From NCBI RefSeq assembly GCF_037338445.1, contig NZ_CP147838.1, positions 1,426,001 through 1,490,000 of the forward strand: a stretch of DNA of 64,000 nt. The letters run 5' to 3'. Both the position numbers and the translations under genes were made by a program. The notes under the pieces were generated by a model. The model did not search any database. It was not told where the DNA came from and was given only the letters and a program-made list of their open reading frames with translations. This document shows positions 45,894 to 55,508 of this stretch, piece by piece; position 1 is the stretch's first letter, and every line of letters begins with the position of its first letter. Origin of the DNA: Salinibaculum sp. SYNS191. Lineage in GTDB: Archaea > Halobacteriota > Halobacteria > Halobacteriales > Haloarculaceae.

Positions 45894-48443
45894 ATGAACG
45901 GACTGTATGCGACCTATCTCGTCCTTTTCTCGGGGGCGGCGATCGCGTGCCTGGGGAGTATCGTGCAGACGCGTCGCCTCGCGTCCCGGGAGGTGCGCCG
46001 GGGGCTGGTCGCGCTACTGGTTCTGTCGGGGCTGTGGGCGCTGGCGGTCGTCGTCGAGTTTCTCGTACCCGGCCTCGCCGCGAAGCGGTGGGCGCACATC
46101 GCCGGACTGGTGGTCGGGTTCGGGACGGTGTTCGCCTGGCTGTACTTCGTCTCTGCGTACACCGGCCGGGCGTACCACCGCGACCGGCGAGCGGTCGCCG
46201 CCGCGGGCGGGTTCTACGGCGTCGCGACGCTCGTGAAGGTGACCAACCCGCTCCACGGGGCGTACTTCTCGGCGGCGCTGTCGCCGACGCCGTTTCGCCA
46301 CATGGCGGTCAGCTACGGCAGCGTCCACTGGCTCCTCATGGGTCTCGCCTACGCGCTCTCCGGGGTCGGGCTGTGGGCGCTGTACGACTCGTTCCGGGAG
46401 CGGGAGACGCCGCTGACGCTGTACCTGCTGGCCGGGACTATCGCGGTGCCCGTGGTCCCCACACTGGTCGGGTCGCTGTTCCCGGACCTGTTGCTCGGAG
46501 TTACCTACGAGCCGCTGGGCGTCGCCGTCTTCGCCGTCGGGGTGCTCTTCTTCGCCGAGGACTCCTTCCTGGAACTCAGCACGCCCGGGCACAGTCAACT
46601 GGTGGACATCCTCTCGGAGGGGGTGCTGTTGCTCGACGACGACGACACCGTCGTGAGTTACAACGACCACGCCGCGGCGGCCTACCCGTCGCTGACGGCG
46701 GGCGAGGACTCGCTGGCGGCACTCGACAACGCCCTCGCGGGCCTGTCGGTCGGCGACCAGCACGTCGTGAGCACCAGCGTCGAGGGGACGACCCGGCACT
46801 ACCAGGCGACGAAGAAAGTAATCGAGGCTGGCCCGCAGTTCATCTCGGCGGCCGTCACGCTGACCGACGTGACGCGGCTGGTCCACCTGGAGGAGCGGAC
46901 GCGGGTCCGCTCGGAGGTCAACGAGGCCATCGTCGAGGCGTCGACGGAGCGAGCGGCCAAAGAGAAAATCTGTGAGGTGCTCGCGGAGGTCGACGGCTAC
47001 CGGTTCGTCTGGTTCGCCAGCGCCGACGGCGACAGCGCCGCCCGGGAACACGCCGCGGGGGACCCCGGGAGCTACCTCGACGAAATCGGGCTGGAGCCGT
47101 CGGCCGGGGACGCCGACCCGGTGGTCGAGGTGGTCTGTGAAGAGGAACGCTACCCGGGCGTCGTCGAGGTGGACGCCGACGGCGGCGGCTGGCACTCGCT
47201 GGCGGCAGCGCGGGACGTCACCGCCTGCATGACGCTGTCGCTGGAGCCTGGCGAGGACTGCGAGAGCGTGCTCGGGGTGTACACGACCGACGGTGACGGG
47301 TTCGGCGAGGCCGAGCAGGCGATGTTCGCGGAGATACGCGAGACCCTGCAACACGCACTCGCCGCCATCGAGGCCCACGAGGAGGCGCGGCGCTATCAGG
47401 AGGCGGTCAACCAGGCCGGCTACGGCCTGTTCATCATGGACGCCGACGGCACCATCCGCTACGTCAATCCCGCCTTCGAGGAGATAACCGGGTACGACGG
47501 CTCGGAAGCCGTCGGCCGGACGCCGGAGTTGCTCTCGAACGGCGACGGGACCGACAGCGGGATGTGGACGGCGGTGGCGGCCGGGTCCATCTGGGAGGGC
47601 GAGGTCCACAACAGGCGCAAGGGCGGCGAGCGCTACTGGGCCCACCGGACAGTCGCACCGGTCACCGACGAACGCGGCGACGTCACCGCGGTCATCGCCA
47701 TCGAGGTCGACATCACCGACCAGCGGGTCAGAGACCAGCGCCTCGACGTACTGGACCGGGTGGTGCGGCACAACCTCCGCAACGGGATGAACGTCATCAC
47801 GGGCAACGCCAGACTCGCGCTCGCTCGCGCCGAGGGGACGATGGAAAACGGGGAGAGCGCGGCGACGGAAAACGGGGAGAGTGCGGACATCGTCGGCCCC
47901 ATCGAGAACATCGAGGACACGGCCTGGGACCTGATGCAACTCTCGGAGAAGGCCCACACCGCGGAGCGGCTCATCGGCGCGGGCGAGGGGACCGACCGGA
48001 CCGTCGACGTCGGGGAAGTGTTCGACACCATCGGGGAGAAGCTGAGCGCGGAGTTTCCCGACGCCGACCTGGACGTCGTCCCGCCGACCAGTGCGGTGAC
48101 CGTCGACGCCGCGCTGGAACCGGCGCTGTTCGAACTCGCGCACAACGCGCTCGAACACAACGACGGTGACCCGTCGCTGCGGGTCGAGGCGACCGTCGGC
48201 GACGGCGGGGAGGAGGTCACTGTGCGCGTCGCCGACGACGGGCCGGGCCTGCCGACACACGAGTGGCGCGTGCTCGAATCCGGGGACGAGTCGGCGCTGA
48301 AACACGGCAGCGGGCTCGGACTGTGGCTGGCGAACTGGCTGGTCCTCCAGTGTGGCGGGAGCCTCCACAGCGACGTCGACGACGGGGGAACGACCATCAC
48401 GGTCAGGGTCCCCGTCCGCACCGCCACGGCCCCCGCTCGCTGA
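45894..48443 (+). CDS. 7TM PAS sensor histidine kinase
   Basis: 849 residues from ATG 45894. Seven membrane helices (about residues 1-215) match the histidine-kinase 7TM N-terminal domain. A PAS-like part (about 215-325), a GAF-like part (about 340-480) and a second PAS (about 485-605; ADGTIRYVNPAFEEITGY) follow. The kinase has His626 in VVRHNLRNG, and VADDGPGLP and GSGLGLWLA nucleotide boxes. It is 139 nt after the hydrogenase and has its own AT-rich upstream box, so a direct H2 signal is only a possibility. Confidence 0.94.
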   Translation: MNGLYATYLVLFSGAAIACLGSIVQTRRLASREVRRGLVALLVLSGLWALAVVVEFLVPGLAAKRWAHIAGLVVGFGTVFAWLYFVSAYTGRAYHRDRRAVAAAGGFYGVATLVKVTNPLHGAYFSAALSPTPFRHMAVSYGSVHWLLMGLAYALSGVGLWALYDSFRERETPLTLYLLAGTIAVPVVPTLVGSLFPDLLLGVTYEPLGVAVFAVGVLFFAEDSFLELSTPGHSQLVDILSEGVLLLDDDDTVVSYNDHAAAAYPSLTAGEDSLAALDNALAGLSVGDQHVVSTSVEGTTRHYQATKKVIEAGPQFISAAVTLTDVTRLVHLEERTRVRSEVNEAIVEASTERAAKEKICEVLAEVDGYRFVWFASADGDSAAREHAAGDPGSYLDEIGLEPSAGDADPVVEVVCEEERYPGVVEVDADGGGWHSLAAARDVTACMTLSLEPGEDCESVLGVYTTDGDGFGEAEQAMFAEIRETLQHALAAIEAHEEARRYQEAVNQAGYGLFIMDADGTIRYVNPAFEEITGYDGSEAVGRTPELLSNGDGTDSGMWTAVAAGSIWEGEVHNRRKGGERYWAHRTVAPVTDERGDVTAVIAIEVDITDQRVRDQRLDVLDRVVRHNLRNGMNVITGNARLALARAEGTMENGESAATENGESADIVGPIENIEDTAWDLMQLSEKAHTAERLIGAGEGTDRTVDVGEVFDTIGEKLSAEFPDADLDVVPPTSAVTVDAALEPALFELAHNALEHNDGDPSLRVEATVGDGGEEVTVRVADDGPGLPTHEWRVLESGDESALKHGSGLGLWLANWLVLQCGGSLHSDVDDGGTTITVRVPVRTATAPAR

Positions 48444-48560
48444 GACGCGACGAAACTGCGTTCCGAATACGTTAAATTTGAGCTACATTATTGAATGACC
48501 AATCAGATTTACAGCTATCTGGTGGATACTTTTTCAATAAGTGAGAATTGAGTGGTAAGG

Positions 48561-48570
48561 GTATTATAAC
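48561..48570 (+). promoter_or_regulatory. TATA box of the hemerythrin gene
   Basis: GTATTATAAC lies 36-45 nt before ATG 48606 in an AT-rich window (48.47-48.6 kb), so a short 5' leader is expected. Confidence 0.55.
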
Positions 48571-48605
48571 CGGTGTCGGAAACCTTCGAATAGAGGGTTA
48601 TCACC

Positions 48606-49046
48606 ATGGCACTGATCGAGTGGGACGACAGCCGCTACAGCACCAGCGTCGAGAAGATAGACGAACAGCACCAGCGGCTCTTCGAGCTACTCAACGACCT
48701 CCACACGGCGATGGAGGAGGGCCGTGCGGAGGAGGAACTCGGCGACATCCTCCGGGAGCTGGAGGAGTACACGGAGTACCACTTCGGCGACGAGGAGACC
48801 ATGATGAAAGACTGCGGGTTCGCACAGGACTGCTCCAGTTGCTTCCACGACCACCAGGAGATGCACGAGAACTTCGCGGCGAAGGTGAGCGAACTCCGCG
48901 AGAAACACGAGAACGGGGAGTACATCACGATGGAGGTGCTGGAGTTCGCCCGCGACTGGCTGGACTCGCACATCGCCGGCGACGACCAGGACCAGAGCTA
49001 CGGCGACTACGTCCGGCAGGAACTCGACGGGTACAGCTTCGAGTAG
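48606..49046 (+). CDS. bacteriohemerythrin
   Basis: 146 residues. Diiron ligands can be seen at KIDEQHQRL (His), YHFGDEE (His and Glu), HDHQEMHENF (two His) and SHIAGDD (His, Asp), in the usual order for a single-domain hemerythrin. It binds O2 reversibly and can store, deliver or sense it. It sits between a membrane kinase and HemAT, so an oxygen-related role for the locus is likely. A strong TATA box precedes it. Confidence 0.95.
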   Translation: MALIEWDDSRYSTSVEKIDEQHQRLFELLNDLHTAMEEGRAEEELGDILRELEEYTEYHFGDEETMMKDCGFAQDCSSCFHDHQEMHENFAAKVSELREKHENGEYITMEVLEFARDWLDSHIAGDDQDQSYGDYVRQELDGYSFE

Positions 49047-49119
49047 GAGAGTGAGTGTCCCGAGCGTGGAGACGACAGCGGCGAGGTTCCTCGCCGCGTG
49101 AACCGACAGACAACGACAC

Positions 49120-50625
49120 ATGAGTGAACAACAGCAGCAGTTCGGACAGGGTGGGCTCAACGACGAGGTCGACGACGAGCAACTGGACGCGCTCGTCGGC
49201 CTCGACGAGGCAGACGTCGCGTGGCGCAAGGAGTTCGTCGGCTTCGACGACGGGGACGCCGCCCGCATCGCCGACCTCGAAGAGCGCCTCCAGGAGACGG
49301 CACCGGACGTCGCCGACGAGTTTTACGAGCGCCTGACCGGCGTCGAGGAGACCGAAGCGGTCATCGAGCGCTCGCCGAAGGGCGTCGAGGAACTGAAGCG
49401 AACCCAGCAGGCCTACTGGACCTCGCTGGCCGACGGGGCGTACGGGCCGGACTACTTCCGGACCCGCGCCCGCATCGGGAAGCTCCACGACCTGCTGGAG
49501 ATGCCCGCCAGACAGTACGTCGGCCAGTACGCGTTCTACTTCGAGACCGTCCTCTCGATGGTGGCCGACCGGACCGAGGAGCGCGTGACCGAGACCCTCC
49601 AGGCGGCCGGCGTCGACAAGGAGACCATCGCGGAAGTCGGCAACGAGCTAGACGGCGGCGCGGAGACGGCGCTGTCGCTTCTGAAGCTGATGAACCTCGA
49701 CATGCAGGTGGCGATGGACACCTACATCGAGAGCCGCGAGCAGGAGCTCCAGGCGGAGATGGAGCGACGGCGGGAGATAGCCGCCGACACCCAGGAGGCC
49801 GCCCGCGACCTCCAGGACTTCACGAGCGACGTCTCGAAGAGCGCCCAGCGCATCAGCGACCTCGCCGAGACGGAGTCCGGGAACATGGAGGAGATACGCG
49901 CGGAGATGTCGAACCTGAGCGCCACGGTCGAGGAGATAGCGGCGACCACCGACCAGGTCGAGACGACGAGCGAGCGCGCCCTCGAAGCCGCGGCGGAGGG
50001 CCAGCAGTCCGCCACCGACGCCATCGACGTCCTGGAGGACATCGACGACTCCGCGGACGAGATAGAGACCGGCGTCACCCGGTTGCAGGACCGCACCGAG
50101 GAGATAGGCGAGGTGGTCGACGTCATCGACGACATCGCCGAGCAGACGAACATGCTGGCGCTGAACGCCTCCATCGAGGCCGCTCGCGCCGGCGAGGCGG
50201 GCGAGGGCTTCGCCGTCGTCGCCGACGAGGTCAAGTCCCTCGCGGAGGAGTCACAGGACCAGGCCGACGACATCGAGGCGCTCATCGACGACGTACAGGC
50301 CGGCATCGAGGAGACAGTCGACAGCGTCGAGACCGCCGGCGAGCGCATCGACACCGGCATCGACCGGGTGGAAGACGCCCTCCAGCAACTCGACGAGATT
50401 CTCGGGGTCGTCGAGGAGGCCGCAAACGGCGTCCGGGAGGTCTCCGCCGCGACCGACGACCAGGCCTCCTCCACCGAGGAGGTCGCCAGCATGATAGACG
50501 ACGCCGCCGACCGCATCACCGAGGTCAGCGAGGAGATAAACGAGGTCGCGACCGCCAGCGAGCAACAGACCGCGAAGGTGTTCAAGGTCACCTCCGACCT
50601 CAAGCAACTCAGCGAGGACCACTGA
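49120..50625 (+). CDS. hemAT: HemAT, globin-coupled aerotaxis transducer
   Basis: 501 residues, no membrane helix, so cytosolic. Residues about 25-190 are a sensor globin; the proximal His is H123 in GKLHDLLEM, as in known HemAT proteins. The rest is a coiled-coil signalling domain with the conserved tip EQTNMLALNASIEAARAGE and methylation regions. It binds O2 at heme and controls CheA to steer the cell away from or toward oxygen. It starts 73 nt after hemerythrin on the same strand. Confidence 0.96.
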   Translation: MSEQQQQFGQGGLNDEVDDEQLDALVGLDEADVAWRKEFVGFDDGDAARIADLEERLQETAPDVADEFYERLTGVEETEAVIERSPKGVEELKRTQQAYWTSLADGAYGPDYFRTRARIGKLHDLLEMPARQYVGQYAFYFETVLSMVADRTEERVTETLQAAGVDKETIAEVGNELDGGAETALSLLKLMNLDMQVAMDTYIESREQELQAEMERRREIAADTQEAARDLQDFTSDVSKSAQRISDLAETESGNMEEIRAEMSNLSATVEEIAATTDQVETTSERALEAAAEGQQSATDAIDVLEDIDDSADEIETGVTRLQDRTEEIGEVVDVIDDIAEQTNMLALNASIEAARAGEAGEGFAVVADEVKSLAEESQDQADDIEALIDDVQAGIEETVDSVETAGERIDTGIDRVEDALQQLDEILGVVEEAANGVREVSAATDDQASSTEEVASMIDDAADRITEVSEEINEVATASEQQTAKVFKVTSDLKQLSEDH

Positions 50626-50640
50626 CCGCGCACCCGTCGC

Positions 50641-51516
50641 TCACAGCATTTCTGCGACGACCGAACGAATCGCGTCGGGTTTCTCGACGGTCGCGAGGTG
50701 GCCACAGTCGTCGAGGATGGTCACATCCGCGCCCGCCCGGTCGGCGGCGCGGCGGGCCCACTCGGCGGGGAACATGTCGTCCTCGCTGCCGTGGACGAAG
50801 TGCGCCGGGACCGACAGCTCCCGGACGCGGTCGGAGTAGTCGGTGCGGTAGCCGCGGCGGGTGACCTCCGCGGCGCGGAACTTCCGGAAGGCAGCGCCGG
50901 CGTGTGGCTGCCGCGCCTCCGCCATGACGCGGTCGACCAGCGCGTCGGAGATGCAGTCGGGGTCGTGGACGAGCGAGGCGAGCGAGGCCTCGGTGAACCG
51001 ACGACTGCGGGCGATGAGCGCGACGGAGACGTTGTTCGTGACCTGAATCTTCGCGAGCAGCCACGTCAGCAGCCCGTTGGGGAGGTCGCGGCCGAGGCCG
51101 AAGGCGTCGACGGGGACGACGGCAGCGACCCGCTCTGGGTGCTCCAGCCCGAGGCCGACGGCGATGCCACCGCCCATCGAGAGACCCGCGACGACGGGGT
51201 CGTCCAGGTCGAGTTCGTCGAGGAAGCCGCCGACCAGGCGGACGTGACGGTCCAGGGTGAGGGGACCATCGGGCATGTCGCTGTGGCCGTACCCCGGCAG
51301 GTCGAGCGCGTGAACTTCTGCCTCCGCGGCCAGCGGGCCGATGAGGTCGCGCCAGGAGATGTCGGCCGCGTCGATGATGCCGCCGTGGAGCAAGAGCAGC
51401 GGTCGCCCCTCGCCGGCCGTGAGGTAGTGCAAGCCGGTTCCCTCGACGGAAGCGACGTGGCTCGACACCTCGGTCCCTGGAACCCTCGGCGTCGGGTCTC
51501 TCGCTCGGACTGTCAT
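50641..51516 (-). CDS. alpha/beta hydrolase
   Basis: 291 residues from ATG 51516. The oxyanion block LLLLHGGIIDA, nucleophile Ser in GLSMGGG, Asp in GSEDDMFPAEW and His in DDCGHLATVEKP are in place. The cap is helical (about residues 145-210). Esterase, lactonase or dehalogenase-like activity is possible; the substrate is unknown. It is convergent with HemAT (15 nt between stops). Confidence 0.92.
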   Translation of the reverse strand: MTVRARDPTPRVPGTEVSSHVASVEGTGLHYLTAGEGRPLLLLHGGIIDAADISWRDLIGPLAAEAEVHALDLPGYGHSDMPDGPLTLDRHVRLVGGFLDELDLDDPVVAGLSMGGGIAVGLGLEHPERVAAVVPVDAFGLGRDLPNGLLTWLLAKIQVTNNVSVALIARSRRFTEASLASLVHDPDCISDALVDRVMAEARQPHAGAAFRKFRAAEVTRRGYRTDYSDRVRELSVPAHFVHGSEDDMFPAEWARRAADRAGADVTILDDCGHLATVEKPDAIRSVVAEML

Positions 51517-51736
51517 ACGAATGGATACCGTTCGAGACGCCAAGAATCCACGCACTGTCCGGTCACAGCCGCGAGGAAAACTGGGTTTCGCCGGCGGTAA
51601 GGCGAGCAATAGCGCGCCGCCGGAGAGTAACCGGCGAATACTTTTCAGCAATCTCGTCGTCCGTGCTCCCGCCCGGACGGCGCGGGAACGGGGGGACGGA
51701 CCCGTCGCCGAGTCGCCGCGGAGTCACAGACCACCT

Positions 51737-52390
51737 ATGGCAATACCGCTGGACGAACTCGCCATCTTCTTCGTGAGCCTGTTTACCATCTTCAGCCCCT
51801 TCGCACGAATCGGTGGCATCGCCACGATATCCGGCGTCTATCCGCGCGCCGCACAGCGACGGATGGCCGGACAGGTCAGCCTCAACTACACGCTCGTCAT
51901 GCTCGCATCCGTCTGGTTCGGACCGCCGCTTTTGACCCTCCTGGGACTGACGGTGCCCGGACTGACTGCCACCGGGGGTATCGCCCTGCTCCTCACGGCG
52001 GGGCCCATGATGATGCATGGAAACCAGCGGGACGACGTGGACTACGAGGCGGACTCCGGGGACGGAGACTGGCATCGCGTCATCACCGTTCCGCTGACGT
52101 TTCCGCTCTCCGTCGGCGGCGCGACGGCCGCAATCGCCATCGCCGTCTCCGCGCAGTACCCCGCGACGAGGGACCGCGTGCTCCTCTCGGCAATCGTCGT
52201 CGGGATGGCCCTGGTCGTCGGGACGACGCACTACATCTCGCCGCTGATTGCCAACCGGCTCCGGGAGACCGGAGGGATGGACATCCTGACGCGGGTGTCG
52301 GGCATCATCCTCTCGACCATCGCCGTCCAGTTGCTCTTCAGAGGGGCGGTCGGCCTCTTGACCGACCTGGGCGTCACCCTGGGAGTGTGA
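51737..52390 (+). CDS. MarC-family membrane protein (first copy)
   Basis: 217 residues with six hydrophobic segments and the MarC-type IFSPFARIGGIATI in the first helix (NPxGxxP-like). The central helix TATGGIALLLTAGPMM and loop PLTFPLSVGGATA follow. Function of the family is debated; it was named after a multiple-antibiotic-resistance locus but is not proven to export drugs. It is followed at 52686 by a second protein of the same length. Confidence 0.86.
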   Translation: MAIPLDELAIFFVSLFTIFSPFARIGGIATISGVYPRAAQRRMAGQVSLNYTLVMLASVWFGPPLLTLLGLTVPGLTATGGIALLLTAGPMMMHGNQRDDVDYEADSGDGDWHRVITVPLTFPLSVGGATAAIAIAVSAQYPATRDRVLLSAIVVGMALVVGTTHYISPLIANRLRETGGMDILTRVSGIILSTIAVQLLFRGAVGLLTDLGVTLGV

Positions 52391-52685
52391 CCGGCGGTTC
52401 GACCTGTCCGACCACCGGTTCGTGAGAGGGTGGCAGGGGAGTCGCAACAACGCATTTTGTCGGCCGGGTCGTAGTTCTCGGGTGGAGCCTGCTCACCCGT
52501 CACCGACGTGACGGGGTGCACTGTCGCTCACTGCCCCCAGCCACACCAATGAGAGACTGCTATCCGCCCAGTTGTCCACTCCCCGGCCGCCGGCACGGGA
52601 CCGGTCGTTCCCGGCTGTTGCACCAGTCCCCGGCAGGCGGGAGGACAGTCGAGCCGACGGGACGGCCGCGCCAGGGACGCGAGCG
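52391..52685. other. intergenic stretch between two MarC-like genes
   Basis: About 295 nt. No gene, repeat or tRNA is seen. An upstream region of the second gene around 52440-52460 (ACAACGCATTTTGTCGG) may be its promoter. Confidence 0.35.
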
Positions 52686-53339
52686 ATGACGACGACTCTC
52701 GGCGAGATCGACAGTGTCCTCGTTCTCGACGTCTTCGTCCTGCTTCTGATAGGGATGGGACCGAAGGTAGCGCTGGTACCGTTTCTCGACGTGACCGCCG
52801 AGATGGACGACGAGACGCGGAGAGAGGTCGCAGAACGGATGATACGGACTGCCGTCGTCGTGGCGCTGGTGCTGGTGGTTTTCGGCTCACTGCTCATGCG
52901 GCTCCTGCATTTCTCCAGGGACTCGCTGTTCATCGCCGGCGGAGTCGTCTTCTTTCTCCTCGCGCTCCGGATGATTGTCTCCGGCCAGCGCGAGGAGGAC
53001 CACGAGGAGACGACGAGCGACCGCGACCCGATGGAGACGGCACTGTACCCCCTGGCCGTCCCCTACCTGCTGAACCCCGTCGGAATCACGCTGCTCGTGA
53101 CCTTCTCCGGCGCGCTCGACTCGCTGGTCATGCTGGCGGTGCTCGTCGTGCTGGTCCTGCTGGTCGGTGCCTTCGATTGGCTGGTCTTCACGAACGTGGA
53201 CCGGGTCGCGGCCAATCTGGACGAGTCGCGCCTGGCCGTCACCGAAACGGTCTTCGGCGTGCTCCTGGCTGCCCTGGCAGTCGAGTTTATACTCGACGGG
53301 CTCGCCGGCCTCGACATCATCCCCCACGGGGTCCTCTAA
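52686..53339 (+). CDS. MarC-family membrane protein (second copy)
   Basis: 217 residues, six hydrophobic segments. Key MarC-like blocks are GMGPKVALVPFLDV, ALRMIVSGQR and YPLAVPYLLNPVGITLLVTF. It is paralogous to the preceding gene, with the same length but low identity. The two could form a heteromer. Function unknown. Confidence 0.86.
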   Translation: MTTTLGEIDSVLVLDVFVLLLIGMGPKVALVPFLDVTAEMDDETRREVAERMIRTAVVVALVLVVFGSLLMRLLHFSRDSLFIAGGVVFFLLALRMIVSGQREEDHEETTSDRDPMETALYPLAVPYLLNPVGITLLVTFSGALDSLVMLAVLVVLVLLVGAFDWLVFTNVDRVAANLDESRLAVTETVFGVLLAALAVEFILDGLAGLDIIPHGVL

Positions 53340-53359
53340 CGGGGGTCGACCGACGGGAC

Positions 53360-55300
53360 CTACGCGCCGAGTTGCTGGAGGAGTCCCACCGTGTCCTCGA
53401 CGATGCCCGTCTCGACGATGCGGCCGTCGTCGATGTGGTGAATCTCCATGCGGTCCACCTCGACCTCAGCGCCGGTCGCGTCCACGCCCAGCACGGACCC
53501 CTCGTGCGTGCCCGTCCACCGCAGCCGGAGTGCAATCTTGTCCCCCTCCGAGACGACGTCCTCGATGGTGAGTTCCAGGTCCGGGAACGCGTCCCGATAC
53601 CGGGAGACGAACGTCCAGTAGCCGTCGCGGCCGACGCGGTCGTCCTCGTCGTCGAGGAACAGGACGGTACCCTCGTCGAGGACGCGCGCTAGCGGGTCTC
53701 GCTTGCCCTCGTTCCAGACGTCTTCGACCAGCGTGCGGACGAGTTCCTCGTTCTCGGCCGGGGCCGACAGTTGCGTCACGACGGGCGTCGCGCTCACGCG
53801 ACTCATCGTCGAAATCGGCATTTCGACCTCGGCTGCCTCCAGCTGGCGGAGCAGACTCCACTGTTCGATCAGGAGCCACATGTCGGCGATTCGCCCGTCC
53901 CGGAGGTGGTCGATGCGGATACCCGAGAGAGTGACCTCCTGTCCGGTCGGCTCGATGTCCAGCAGCGTGCCGGAGTGGGTTCCGGTGGCCGTCCAGCGCG
54001 TCGCCACCGCGTCCGGCTGAACGACCATCTCCTCGATGTCGAACGTCAGGTCGGGGAAGGCCTCCCGTATCTGCCTGCTGAACGCCACCAGTGCCTCGAT
54101 ATCCAGCGGTCCCGGTTCGGCGGCCGGTTCGTCCTGGAGGTAGTTGCGGAGCTGCGTGAGTCCGGTCGGGAACCGTGCCTCGAAGCCCGGCAGGATCCAC
54201 TCGTCGGTCTCGGCCTGCGTCTTGCCCGCCCAGGTCGCCTCGACTGACTGGCGGACCCGTCGCCGGTCCCGTTCGGTGTCGAGAAACCGCTCGGCCTGGG
54301 CGGTCCCGTGGTCCCAGAGCCGATCGAGAAACCGGGGCGCACGGTCCAGTTTCGTCGCGTAATCCAGGCGACCGTTCGACGATATCAGCGCCTCCTCCAG
54401 GTTTATCGTCTTCACCTCGATTGGGTCGTAGACGTCTTCGAGGGCACCCTTGGCTTCCCACTCATTCAGCTGTCGGATGAACTCCAGTTCCTGGTTCACG
54501 GAGAGGTTGCCGCCGAGTTCGTTGCGTCTGTCCGCGATGGTCTCGATGTCGGTCGGGATGTCGTCGTCGCGCTGCGGGTTTATCTGGATAATCCAGAGTT
54601 CGTCGGCGTGGTCCAGACGGTCCTGCGTCCGGCCGAAGAGATTTCCGAGGGGCGGGTTCTGGGAGAACAGGCCGTCCCAGTACCAGCGGGTCGTCCCGTC
54701 GGACTGGGTCACGGGCGCAGCCTGGAAGATGTTCGGCACGGACGCCGAAGCCAGGACGGCGTCGTAGGTCACGTCCCGCTCGGTGAAGGTCCGGAAGGTG
54801 CCACGCTGGACGTCCACGGCCCCGAGGTCGAGACGGGGCGGCAGCGGGTCGGTTCTCCCGACGACCGACGCGAGGTCGTCCGGGTCGATGGCGTTTTCGA
54901 GCGTCGTGCGCAGCACGTCCCGGCCCCAGTCCGAGGCCGGGGTGTCGTACGGGCTGAACGTCGGCATCGGGACGCCCATCCCCTGGGCGCGGACCATCCC
55001 GACGCCCACGGCGTTGACCATCGCGTCGAACAGCTCCTCGGCCTTGAGGTCCTCCCAGATCTGTGCGAGGAGGTCTCTGGCCGTCTCGCGGCCCGCGTCG
55101 CGGCCATCGCGCGCGAGGCCGAACCAGGTCGCGAAGGCACAGATTGCGCCGCCCGAGGTGCCGCTGATGCCGACGATGTCGTAGTCGACCGACTCCTCGG
55201 CGAGCAACCGGTCGAGGACGCCGGCCGTGAACACGGTGTGGCTGCCCCCGCCCTGACACGCGATTGCGACGGTCGGCCGGGGCGTATCACTCGTGGACAT
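53360..55300 (-). CDS. patatin-like phospholipase fused to two SnoaL-like domains
   Basis: 646 residues from ATG 55300. The patatin part (about 8-390) has the oxyanion loop CQGGGSHTVF, nucleophile S49 in GTSGG and Asp209 in YWDGLFSQNPP. Two SnoaL-like (NTF2-fold) domains follow (about 400-515 and 525-646); both carry an AFPDL-xxx-E start, a WTATGTH or WTGTHEG strand and a DGRI strand. Patatins cleave fatty acyl esters. A small gene at 55287-55508 overlaps its start. The fusion is unusual; see findings. Confidence 0.93.
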   Translation of the reverse strand: MSTSDTPRPTVAIACQGGGSHTVFTAGVLDRLLAEESVDYDIVGISGTSGGAICAFATWFGLARDGRDAGRETARDLLAQIWEDLKAEELFDAMVNAVGVGMVRAQGMGVPMPTFSPYDTPASDWGRDVLRTTLENAIDPDDLASVVGRTDPLPPRLDLGAVDVQRGTFRTFTERDVTYDAVLASASVPNIFQAAPVTQSDGTTRWYWDGLFSQNPPLGNLFGRTQDRLDHADELWIIQINPQRDDDIPTDIETIADRRNELGGNLSVNQELEFIRQLNEWEAKGALEDVYDPIEVKTINLEEALISSNGRLDYATKLDRAPRFLDRLWDHGTAQAERFLDTERDRRRVRQSVEATWAGKTQAETDEWILPGFEARFPTGLTQLRNYLQDEPAAEPGPLDIEALVAFSRQIREAFPDLTFDIEEMVVQPDAVATRWTATGTHSGTLLDIEPTGQEVTLSGIRIDHLRDGRIADMWLLIEQWSLLRQLEAAEVEMPISTMSRVSATPVVTQLSAPAENEELVRTLVEDVWNEGKRDPLARVLDEGTVLFLDDEDDRVGRDGYWTFVSRYRDAFPDLELTIEDVVSEGDKIALRLRWTGTHEGSVLGVDATGAEVEVDRMEIHHIDDGRIVETGIVEDTVGLLQQLGA

Positions 55301-55508
55301 CGTAATCTGGTGACTCGGACGGGTCAGTGCTGCCGGTCGCGACCCGTCCGGTGCGGGAGGTGTCTGTGCGTCGAACGGCTGCAGTCCAGGCATCCGCCCC
55401 CTCGGCTGTGCGGGCGGTACTGGCCGTCGTCAGTGAGTCGCTGGACCTCGTCGGCGAGTCGGTGCCATGGCCGTCGGTGGCCAGGCCGGAGATGTACTGG
55501 GTGGTCAT
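55287..55508 (-). CDS. possible 73-residue small protein upstream of the patatin gene
   Basis: 73 residues from ATG 55508, rich in Ser, Thr, Asp and Ala, and GC-rich in third positions. A possible ribosome site GGGAGG is upstream. Its stop lies 14 nt inside the patatin gene on the same strand, so it could couple translation. It has no known fold and may be disordered or a chance frame; support is moderate. Confidence 0.4.
   Translation of the reverse strand: MTTQYISGLATDGHGTDSPTRSSDSLTTASTARTAEGADAWTAAVRRTDTSRTGRVATGSTDPSESPDYDVHE

Noticed and set aside
46014..48368. 784-codon minus-strand frame
   Set aside because: Antisense to the 7TM kinase with all its kinase boxes.
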